Shown here: piece after piece, positions 38,712 through 50,500 of the stretch
Layout: every line of letters starts with the position of its first letter
Position numbering within the stretch: the first letter of the stretch is position 1
From: Dipylidium caninum
Lineage: Eukaryota > Platyhelminthes > Cestoda > Cyclophyllidea > Dipylidiidae
Direction: 5' to 3'
Assembly: GCA_017562135.1 (NCBI GenBank)
Contig: QEYB01001046.1
Coordinates: 1,860,001-1,924,000 of the forward strand
Length of the DNA stretch: 64,000 nucleotides
Notes under the pieces: generated by a model
Told to the model about the DNA's origin: nothing
Databases searched by the model: none
What the model saw: the letters and a program-made list of their open reading frames with translations, nothing else
Translations under genes and position numbers: made by a program

Positions 38712-40519
38712 AATGCAAATATCATCCCTACGCCTCGCTGATCGAAGATTCGCACGCGGGCCGACATGGTTTGTTCAATGTGTGGCCTTGTGGTTGCTGA
38801 AAGAGTAATCGATGTCGGGTCGGAGTGGCGAACCTTCTCGAGTGACGCGAACGCAAAGGATATGTCTAGAGTCGGTGCAGCCGAAAACCCTCTTTTTAAT
38901 GGAGGAGATTTATCCACCATGATTAGTGGCACGTCTTTCAATGATGCACGACAACTCGATGAACAGGGCAGACCCCTCTATCGCAATCGCCGTAATGTAT
39001 CTGGCTCTGACAGGGCCCTCATCAATGCATTCAAAGAAATAAGCCAGATGGCAGAGAACTTAATCTCCCCAAAAGTATATCGGTGCGTAAATGGCATTAC
39101 TTTCTCTGCTAGGATTGTACATTGTTCGACCACTTTATTGTATTTTATTCACTTCACAATTTCTGTGTACCGTTTGAGTAAAATAAACCTCACTTAAAGA
39201 TTGCAATCTACTGCTTAATCGATGCTAACTTGCATTGAAATTTATTTCGTCAAATATTTGAATCTCGCCTTAGGCCTATTTTGTTACATATGTTGTGTGT
39301 GTAACTATTGTTTAACGCGTGTTAAATTTAAGTCAAAAGAATCATTATTGCCCTATTACGTGTTCATAATCCTCATACTTCGTATTTAGGATCATGCCAA
39401 TCTCTTGTTCAAACAAGTTTACGAAACCAAAAACCTTCGTGGACGAAGTAACGACGCTGTTTCCACAGCTTGTCTCTACATGGCCTGCCGTCAGGAAGGC
39501 GTCCCTCGGACATTCAAAGGTTTGCAGTGACTTTTGCTTCATGCTAATTTTTCATGTACATCATTGAATTCAAACATTTTCACTCATGCCACAATTTAGA
39601 GGTGTGTGCAGTGACACGGGTTTCAAAAAAAGACATAGGCAAAGTGTTCAAGAAGATTCTCAAGACCCTGGAAACTAATGTGGCCTCTGTGTCCGTGGAA
39701 GACTTTATGACACGCTTCTGCGCAAACCTTAATCTCGATATTGCCGTCCAGCAGCTGGCGAACACAGTCGCCCGACGCGCTCTCAATTTAAATCTCGTAT
39801 CAGGACGAAGTCCCGTCTCTGTAGCCGCTGCCGCCATATACATGGCCGCTCTTGCTCTTGGATGTCGAAAAGAGAAAAAGGGTAAGACTTTCTCAGCATC
39901 TTCATATATGCTCTAAAAATTTTGAGTATTTGAGGTAGGTCACCTCGGAGAACGATAGAATAGATTGCAGGAAGTGAATTAGTCTCTTTCCCTCTACAAA
40001 TCAAGTGGAAAAATCTGGATAATAGGCGCTCAGTGCTCGAGGTTGCGTGTACAACTCAACAGATATCTCACGGTTCGAGTATACCTCAACTGCCCCTCTG
40101 TTTGACTATCGCCTGCGATCAGTATTTAGATGGCATAAATTAATAATTTGGTGAAGCTGGAATAAATTAGGTCGACATTTTGAGTGGAGTTTTCATGAAA
40201 TTCTATCCTACTGAATTATCACGCGAGTTCACACCTTTCCAGATGTTGGATAACACGATCTGAGTACCTTTAGATAGTCGAAGGCGTCTAGAGTGGCCGA
40301 GTATTACATCTCAAGAGTCTTAGCGACCCTCGGACGCAAAAGAGCGGCTAATGTTTTTGAAGGTCATTCCTGGATATCGCTCTCCTCATTCCTGAATCTC
40401 ACTATTTCGGCATTTCCTCCTTAACAGAAATAGGTGATGTGGCTGGCTGCGCCGAAGCTACAATTACTTGCGCTTATCGGGCAATGCAACCGAGGGCGGC
40501 AGAACTCCTTTCCAGATGA
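38712..40519 (+). CDS. GTF2B: Transcription initiation factor IIB (TFIIB), with apparent frameshift
   Basis: TFIIB bridges TBP and RNA polymerase II at promoters. Exons seen: 38712-39074, 39390-39519, 39600-39881 and 40428-40519. They encode the zinc ribbon (CKYH ... CSMC), the B-reader/linker ([25 protein letters not shown]), cyclin fold 1 ([36 protein letters not shown]) and cyclin fold 2 ([28 protein letters not shown]), ending PRAAELLSR. One extra base within gggcc at 38758-38762 breaks the frame between the two halves of the zinc ribbon; the residues on both sides are exactly as expected, so an assembly error or recent mutation is likely. The exon 1-2 join reads K|DHAN in phase but is about three residues short compared with the family; using the next donor (gtgcgt) would restore length but miss phase by one base. 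The initiator codon lies in an unidentified upstream exon. Confidence 0.9.
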
Positions 40520-41512
40520 CGTGCGACTATGCATTCGCCCCGAAAAGTTCCCTCCATGAAAACCACTTTTTCGCATTGACGTGAGACGTGCGTACAAATA
40601 TATATTAATTACCAACAACGACTTGTGCACAGAGAAATGGGTGCATGAAGGTGGGGAGGATGACGAGAAGGGTAACAGAAGGCGAAGCGAGGAGAAGAGA
40701 TGGTGAGGCAAGAAGATTGCACAGGTTCAGTGTGTGCGGATGACGGTAGGGGGGATGTGGGGGAGGGAGGGAAACCCCCCAGTTGTTCCGTTGCATTGCG
40801 CTATGATATCTTCACTTGCGGTGTCTGACTGCTCTGCCGTCTCATTCGTAACCCCTCCCCCCGGAGGATCATTGTGTATTTGGAGGAGGCAATTGATGCA
40901 ACACACTATGAGAACCAAAGTGCGCACTCTTGTCCATCTCTCTTTCTCGCTATCAGACTCTTGCTATCATATCCTCTCCACTTGGTGTGGGTAGGTGCGC
41001 GCTCCTATCACCGACGAAAGGTTCGGTAGTTGATATACGGCGGTGGCGGAGGTAGAGGGACGCTAACGTAATGAGTCAAAATCATAAAAATAAGGTATGC
41101 AAGGAGAGTGAATTCTACTGATAATCTACGGGCTAAATTTAAGGAGGGCGGTCACCAATCTCCCCGCCCTGGTACAAAAAATAAAATGACCCGCCTCAGA
41201 ATTAATTTTTATGTTAAAAAGTTATACCAAAATACAAGAACCATAAGCATTAGAAGACATGGCAAAGTACTTAGCGTTACCCGGGAGAGATGCCAAAGTT
41301 GTCGAATTACTTGATTCAATATTTGCGAAATATGACTCAGTTGTTTTACGACGTTTATGTAAGTTAACCGCAAATTTAGCGGTAAGCAATTGAAATTTTC
41401 AGAAACGTAGAGCAAGTCGCGTCAACAGGACGCTTCTTGTAGCATCCCATATCAAACGTTAATGTTAGAGCCCTAAGTCTGTAATGCAATGTGGAAAAAA
41501 TGTAGCAGTAAA
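40520..41512. other. Convergent intergenic region, TFIIB-UPF2
   Basis: 3' flanks of two convergent genes. It contains a G-rich stretch (about 40740-40780) and pyrimidine-rich segments. No gene is recognised; a plus frame at 40734-40994 has no known domain. Confidence 0.4.
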
Positions 41513-44500
41513 CTACCTCGAGGACCCAAAGACAGCCTCAGCGTCGGGGGCTCGCTTGGGATGGTTATATTTCACCCACCGATCGCGATTCACATTCGAG
41601 GGTATTTGCGACAGAGGGTCTGAGCTGAGACAGTCTAAAAGAAAAGGTCGAGGGAAGTAAGCATTGAAAACAAACTGGTTGGAAGGAGGAAAATAAAAGG
41701 CAGTTGCGACGCACTGGTCTCATCGGCTTCCTTCTGGGCCTTGTGCATTTCGAGGACGCGTTCTTTGAGCCGCGCCTTCTCCTCCCGCTCTTCTGCTTCG
41801 ATACGAAGTAGACGGGCGGCGAAGGGGACGGTTTGCGGCACTGCCAGCGGCACCAGACGGGGGCGGCTAGCGCCTCCATTGGCGCCGGCTCCGCCGCCCG
41901 CCGGTCGACGAACTACCAGACTGAATTGGACTATTGGCGGAGATGCCTCTTGCAGTAATGGATTCACAGACTTAAAAGCAGTAAAAAACTAAACATCGAA
42001 TTCAGATGTCTTTTAAAAGAGGGTTCCTATTAATGTCAATCACCCAAGCCTGTCTTTTTGACATATAAATCTGTGGTGATGGTAATAGATTGAAAATGAC
42101 AATCAAAAGATTTTCGTTAAAAGGAGGATTTATTAGCTTATAATGAGAATGAACCTCTCCAGAAGAAGGCACTTTAAAAATGACGGAGCTGTCAGTGAAT
42201 CAGCATGACAGACCCCGGTAAGTTGAAATTCTAACGTGTAATGAGACAGTAATTAGTAAAATATTAGCGAAAAAGACTATGTTACCGAAGTGTTGGTGAG
42301 GTCCCCATTGAGAGAAGTTGCAGTGTTTCGAGGCGACCTGGATTCCAAAGCTGCGATTATGTTCTCGGCTGTCGACTGAGTTTGCGCAGCGGCGGAGCGT
42401 GCAGCGGCCTTGCGGGCGGCAGCTGCACCTACTCCGAGGCTCTCCAGAGAAGGTAGCAAAGTACCCGTGGAGATGCCGGGGGTGGAAGCAACAGTAGTCG
42501 TTGAGCCAGAGGGGACCCCAGAACTAGGCATTATCGCCTCGGCTGTCATCCGCTCTAATTCCGCCATGAACTCATCGTCCTCGACGCATTTGATGTGTTT
42601 GGGACGCAATCCCAATCTTATCATCTCGTCTTCCTCGTCATCTTCCTCTGCATCATCATCCCCATCATCATTATCTTCGTTGTCCTCGTCATCACCGATA
42701 TCCTCGGAGTCCTCGTCCGGTGCTAGAGTAGTCTGATCTTCATCGGTTGCGTCATCATCGCCCACATCGTTCTCCGATTCACTATCACCTTCATCCATCT
42801 AGACCGTGAGAACGAAAAGAGAGTTTATGGTTCGTTAGACGCAGAAAAACAAGGCACAGGAATGTGAGGTAAGAAACCTTTCCATCACGGTGTCTGCAAT
42901 CATTGTAGCCTTCCTTAGCGGTGCTAGGGTCACCTTCGCACTTGAAGAACTCCTCTTCATCATCTGAGTCATCTTCATCGAGTTTGAGATCGTCTAATGA
43001 GGGAAAGGGAAAACGGAGGACAAGGACTCATTATAAAACATCATTAGCTACGAAAATTAAAGATAATATACTCGGAAAATAATATTTCGGAATTTCACTA
43101 CGGTTAACTGCTGCTTGCTGAACATCGTCAATAATGCACCTGCGTAAAAATAACATCTTTCCATCTGCCAAAATTGATGCGAGCAGGCACCCTAATTTCC
43201 ATCCTCGGAATCGTTTGACATGCTAGTCGGGGGGTTGGAAATTGAAGCAAAATGTCACCAGTTTCACAGTGATAAAAAAATAACAAAGAGCAAAAATCCA
43301 ATGCTACAGAACAGACAACCAACGACGTATTCTTTTACTTTATAGCCAAAACCGATCAATTAACACTTTTCAGATGTAGTATCTACCAACTAATTTTGCA
43401 CAATGCTTTGAAATGGAGACCATATGAATTAGAAACTCAGAATACTATCGTCTATAAAAACCAGATTATCTCGTCGGGGTGCACTTGAGAATCAGCATAC
43501 ACTCGAGAATTAAAGTGGACAAAACTTAAACAACTAGGGTTTTCTGTCAACAACTACGTTGTCAGTAGTAGTGGCCAGTGTCGGATTAGCCATTAATGAC
43601 AAACAGCATTGTCAAACAGACTAAATAAGTAAATAAATTTTTTTTACAAAACGCAAAAAATAATGTGTAGACAGATTCAAGGACATTCAAAAAGCGTGCG
43701 AGTGTCTCGGTTTGCGCACGAATCCCTCTTATAAATTAGCCATACCCCAGTTTCATTGAAAAGGCAAAAGGATTTGAGCCGTTAGCAGGCTCGGTGATGA
43801 CTTACAGCGTTTTAAGAAATGGATAGAAGAATGTAGGGACTAACCTTCTTCCGATATAGTCTCCATGATTACACTACGATTAGATCCTTTAGGTGTGCTG
43901 AGACCATAAGACTCCATGAGTTGGACCATACGCCGGGCATAACGTCTTTCCAAGCTCTGTACCAAGGCTTCCGCCTCGCCAAAACTCCGGATAGTGGAGG
44001 GTTTCATCTGTAGATGGCGTAGAGTCTCTTCAAATTGCTGCTCCACGGCATCAGGGAATGGGATTTTCTTGAAGTGCTCCAGTTCTTCTGGTATTTGTTC
44101 ACATTCAATGACGCCAGCTGTGGTCGAAGGAGTTTCTACCTCTTGCTTCTCCTGTGCTTCATTAGTGTCAGTGCTGGTCGCGCACTTGGGAGGAGTAAAT
44201 ATAGGATGCATACGTTTGAACCAGTAATAACGCTACAAAGTGGCGAAGACGGTAAATGTTATTCAAATGGAGTTATATTCCCACCTGGAAGTACACCACA
44301 AAAATATTGAGCTTTTTTCGTCGACTACCCCGATCGAAGTAGGATCCACATGTTTCCAGCAAAGTACACACAAGGGGAATGCGTATCAAAGAGGTAGGTG
44401 GATCAATCCGACTTGGATTGAGGTCTGCAGATGGGGAAGGTCATATTTGAGGAAAGGTCACAACTTACAGTCCAGGCTGACACAGAAGGTAATGAGAGAA

Positions 44501-47500
44501 TAGAGTGTTGTAAAGACGACTGGCGATTCAATGAGTTTGTAATTGTACAATAGACCAAGATACTTCACCATGCTCAATCTGCGTTGATTCATTGTTTGGT
44601 CATTTCTCTGAAAAGTAATATTGGCTTCAATTTTATGCATGTCTAGACGAGATTTGTCAATCTGTAATGGAATACACTGCTGTAAGTTATTGGCAGTACA
44701 TGTTGAAGATATTATCAAGAGTAGCCTGAACGAAACTACGCTTTCAAATAAAATAGCGGTATATTTATGGTTAAGAAGACGCCAAATATGTTTGTGCTTC
44801 AGTTTATTATCTTAAAAGGAAGTTATTTTAGGGTATTATTTAACAGTGATGAAAGATGCACGAAAGAGAATTGGTGCAGTCGGTGAATAAAGTTGATAAA
44901 AGGAGTAGAGTTGCCATACTTGAAATAAACTAGTGCGGAGATTTAACAATGCAATGCAATAGAAAGGCTATTTTGATTTTGTTCTCGTTATCAAATGGTA
45001 AACAGCCAGGTATTGGCAAAAGAAAATAACAGTAATAAGAATCTGCTAAATAAAAGTGAAAAATACAAGGATTTATATGTAAGAAGCCGCAAACTAGCCT
45101 ACAAACCTTAAAGTGAACAATTGAGGTAAAAAAGGTACAGCTACTTAGACTATCAGCATTATAAAGTTGAGAAGGAACAATATAGAATGGATGAGACTAG
45201 TGTATAAAACACGAAACCCTGATCGCCTACTTCCATGCCAACACGAACATCTTCGATGATATTGTCGACAACGGCAACGGCGAAGTCCTTGTGGTAGAGA
45301 GAAAGTCCCGAAAGAACACTGGCAAGACATCCGATGTATTGAAAGCGCACCTGCCAACCACTGGTAAATAGGCCTTCCAAGAATGAGACAAGCTGAAACA
45401 AGGAGGATAAACGTAAGTCTGCGCCGCACTACTTCATACTTGTCAATCTATGCCTCAGAGTTTTGGACCTACCGTGGCATCATTCCAGTCAATCTTGCGG
45501 ATGATCTTGAGGACCGAGTTTATAGAATTGCGATTCAGGTCGCGCCACAGAAGCTGCCTTAGAAACCGCTGCAAAGGTGTTAACTCCACCTGACCGAACT
45601 GGGCAGAAGAAGCAAGAATAAGAACATTATTTAGTAAATCGGCAAATGTTTACCGGGTGAAAGAGCACTAGGGGCACTCTCAGCATTTTGTATTGTTGGA
45701 ATAACGCAGTATTATTTGTAGGTTTGCAACACTAATTTAGTAATGAAATAATCGTCCAGTAAGAAAATCTGGGCTGGGAGAACTAATACAGTCATTCAAA
45801 GGAGGACATCAGTGACCATAAAATAATTAAACTGAAATAATTTCTCTCGAATGACAAAAAGAATAAAACCATAGTTAACGTTGTTATTTTAGCAAAAAGC
45901 TTCATTTTTAGATAAAATTTAAAAAGAGAATGTAAACTTAACAAGAAGTCCATGTGGGCTTAAAGTAAACAAAGTCTTTTTTGATATTTGCAGTGTCTCA
46001 AGGACTCGGATAAAATTCGAGTCCATGATTAGTGTGGCATTGTTTTGAACTAGTAAGTCGTTATGCCTTCCCGAGTCCCCTTGTCTGTAAATATCTTCAC
46101 ACGCGGACTAATTATGACGTGAACCCGGTATCGCCACCCTCACCACCACTCACCACCACTTGCCCCATGGCTCTCAGCCGCAAAGTCCCTCTTCCTGTTC
46201 CTACCACCTAGGTAGTGACCGTGGCAAAATTGATTCATCCATCACAAAATGTTCCAGCGCACTCGATTGATTCGGGTGGCTTTGCTTACGACCTACTTGA
46301 AAACGCATTAAATGCAGACGGGCGCTCTCACCCTCATTGCACTGTCTCCATTAGAGAGGGTTTCAAATTTGTTACAAAGGATCATTGACAAGTTTTGGCG
46401 TGACCTCACATCACCTCAACACAGTGACCTCCCGACAGACGAGCATCACATGTTTCAGCGCATGAGAGACAACACGCCGATGGAGAGTTCGACTAGCGAC
46501 TGCTCACTACCCCGGAGTGCTGTTGGACGTCGTTGTGGACGTGGTAGAGGTGTCGCACTTCAATGCTCTTCCAAAACGCCCCCTCGAAACTCCTAACCAT
46601 AAACCCTCAAGGCTATGTGCTCTACCTCCGTGCGGCGCGGTGTAGCGTGGTGAAATGTTGCTATGCTATGTGTTACGGGCCGAATTGTTGGTTAGAAGAA
46701 GCCTGGAGAGTGTTCGGGTGGGGAAAGACTCCACTTCACTTTACCAGGTCTTGAAGCTGATAATGTAATGACTACTCATAAGAAACCTACCCCCACCCAC
46801 TCTAAATCCTCCCTAGTCAAAATCACAAATTCTAATTATAAAATTCACATGGGCTTCTTCAAAGACGAGGTTAGTTCATGCGTAGAAGCGAAATTCAACT
46901 CGAGAAGCTATAACAAACAGTACCTACAGTTTCCTTTGCTCAAGATCAATTTTTAACCAGAAATAGTGACTTACATTGGTAACATTTGTGGGCGGGTTAC
47001 AGTAGAAGAATGTGTTCTCAATCATAGTAGAGTAGCGTGCGTCCATGTGGAGGGCATTCTTTTTGCGCATCATGATTTCTAGGTAGATCTGCGTGCGTCG
47101 ATGTGTACCCGGGGACCGGTACAGGAAACGACCGCAGGTATCCAGCAATCCACAAGCCATATCAATCTGATGGTGCACGAAGTTTGGCAACAAGCGCTTC
47201 ACACAATTCAAAGCCTCGTTCGCGGGGAAGACTCTGAATTTCACCAACTCACCTTTACAAGTTAAAGAGGAGAGGCTTAAGAAGGCAAATTTTGAAGGCA
47301 TCAAAGCAGTTATTGAATGCTCGGTTTGACATCAGAATATTTTGTTAATACGGAGGCTTATAGATCTCACAAAAGTATCTTTTTTTCCCAGTTCAAAAAT
47401 TTTATTTTTCCACGACCAGATTCATTGTCGAAATTTCCCCTTCGTTATAGGATTTTTACGATACCGATTGTCTGCTAAAGAGGCAACAGAATACTAAAAT

Positions 47501-50500
47501 TGAAAGGTTCTTCAGGCTTTATTAAATAATGCAATGTTAAGCAAATGTGACACTACTGCCCGTTTTACTTATCAACGAATCATTAGTCTCTCCGCTTTGC
47601 CAAGACGATTTCATGTGCGCCAGGTTTGAACTAACTCATTGCAACTATACCAAATTAAAGCAACTTCATCGGCGGCACGAAATATTAAGGGTTATGAGTA
47701 TAATGGCCACTTTGACTCGGAATAATAAAACTCTAGGAATGATTTTCTTGCTCGGTTAGTTTCTTGAAAGAAGTCCTGTGAACTAACAATATTCCTTTGC
47801 AACGGGCAGATTATGACCCTGTCTCACGAAGTTAAAAACAGCAACTTACCCAAAACCCAACAGCTCCGCTTCATTTAGAAATCATCGTCCCTCCCCCCCT
47901 TCGGCGCCATTGGTTAGAAAATTGGAAAACTACGTTGCAGAAGTAAATACTAAGTACAGTTCACTTGTAAAAATTCCATGTGTTGGTTTGGAAACTATGA
48001 GAGAGGCATTTTTGACTAGCCTGTGTTCGAATACGACTTAGAAAGATACATTTTAAAGTTCGCCCAATATTCTCATTGCAAATTTCTCCTGTTGGTATCC
48101 CATTTTCATGTTGTTTTTCGCCGAAACCAAGTGGAAACAAAACGCGATCTATATAGACTTTACATGTGCGAGAAAAATTAACCAGATCCTCTAATGAAAG
48201 AAGCACTAGAAATCGGTTCAAAAAATTTCGTTCTGACGATCTGAGTGTCGTAAGCGGGTGTTGAGTAGGACCATCAGCCCATGTTGGTAACTATTCGTGA
48301 ACTCGCGCGAACGAGTGATAACGATGAAGAATTGAAAACGACTAGAGATTCTGATCCACACACACAACTATTAGTGAACCTGGCTCTAAACTAGGAGCTA
48401 GCCAGGCATACGGTTGTACTAAAACGATACCCGCATACAATAAATAAAAAAGAGAAAATGGACTCATATGTGCCGACCGTCCGAACTGACGCAAGTGCAG
48501 ATGATCAAGCGACCTCGAGAGTGAGTACACATCTTCGTTGTTCCCATCGCAACACACGAATTCCGCTGATTTTACACTAAACCATCACTTGTGACGAAAA
48601 GCGGATTTCATATGACAATAGGAAAGGATCAAGCAAATGGGTAGATGAAAATAAATCCCCTAAGACGCACGCCTAGGCCGAAATTTCATCAAAAAATTAT
48701 GGTTGACATGTGTTGGAACGGTCAAGTAGTCATCATCCATTATTCCTTCCCTTGATGTAACCATGCGAAACCATAACAGCGGCGAAGTCCCATGCCGCGC
48801 ATTTGTCTGATAACATGAATGGGAAGAAACTTATGAAAAAACAAACAGCATTGCTCGATCGGCACGGCGCAATATTACTGCATGATGATAACGCACAACA
48901 ACTACATAAAGCTTCAATTACTGTTGACAAACAAAATAACTTCTCCACCATATGACATTTGTGCCACATCCTCCACATTCACTCGGTGTTTGTCCGGCCG
49001 ATTATAGTCTTTCCGCAAAAAATTATTTTTAAGAAATAAAGTACAATAATCAAAGTATCATAAAGCTTTAAATCGGTTACCAACTCTAAAAATATTTTTT
49101 TGGCAAAAACAAATGTTACTTTCCCAATCATTGGGAGAAAGTCGCGGATGCCAATGAAAATTATTTCGGTTGAATATAATAAATAACGTGAAAAAGCAAG
49201 CTTTTTGTTTTCCACTTATGTATAACGCTTGTTTCATAAGTTCCAATCTAATAATTACAATAGCAGTCAACAGCCTAAGACTTTCAACAATTAGAAAAGC
49301 GACTAACCACGTACCAATGAAACGAATTGTCTTCAATTTAGACTCCAGGTTAACCTGGTCCCTTTTGTGCAGGTGCCAGCGGAACTCCTGTAGTAGAGCG
49401 TTATTTAAGTCTTGAATAAGGTCTGGCATCACCGGGTTGAGTGTGGCGACAAAGCGCGCGTAAAAGGGCAAGAGGTCGTAGCGTGTCCGCGGTACTGACG
49501 CTAGCGCGTTGGCCAACCGTCGCCGGTTCGGTTTCTTGTTCAAATTCACACAAAAATCATATGCTGCCTGTGAAGAACCAAAAACGGAGGTATCAGTTAT
49601 CAGAAACGATAAGTGAGAAAGTGAAAAGCAAAAAACAGACCCTATCGATGAGGTCCCGATTTACGCATTTGGGGAGCTGAGTAAGGAATGTGTCCATCAT
49701 CATTTTCGCGCTGGGCGGGCCCTCTTCTTCACCTGCACGCAGGGGTCGAGGCCAATCGTTCAAAAGTTAACAGAGGTGCGCAAGCATGCAGTGAACAAGC
49801 TTAACTTCAGCCTCGTATGTAACCAGTTCATTGCGCAAACAGAGAGCATAAGAGGCGCGATGGGGCGTGGTTTAATTGACAGCGTGCAACAAATAAACGG
49901 TCAACTTTGAATAAAGTAGGAGGAAATGAATGTATTTTGCTCCAAAAGCGTGCACGACGTAGCGAACCATGGATGAATTTCATGCACAAGCAAATGCAAG
50001 ACTTAGCTACGGATACATTGAATGGGCCGAAAAATAATTTCTTACAAATATCTTTTTCCTCGTCTGAAATAAAAGAACACGCATCTCTTGGACACGCACC
50101 AACTCCACAGCACAATCATACCCTCTGACCCCACTGAGGAAAGAGGATTCGAAAAGAATAGAAAATTTTGGTCATTTAATGTTCATGCTAAGATGCAAAG
50201 TTTGCGTAATGTAATAGATTTAGTTTCATGAGACATCAGCATGCAAAATCCAAATAGGGCTTTGCTAAGTGACCACAAGCCAAAAGAAATATTAAGTATA
50301 AGAAGACATTTGTTATTCTCTCAAGACTATTCTACCAAACGTTACGTTAGCCAAAAACTCTTCTATTTATAACAATGCTCGTTTTCGACTATTCAATGCT
50401 TCCATATAAATGCTACTTCCGGAATTCTCTAAATAAAAAAGTCCGACGGTTAATAGGGCAACAGAAGGGTGAAGTCCATCATAGCTCACCGTACCAAAGA

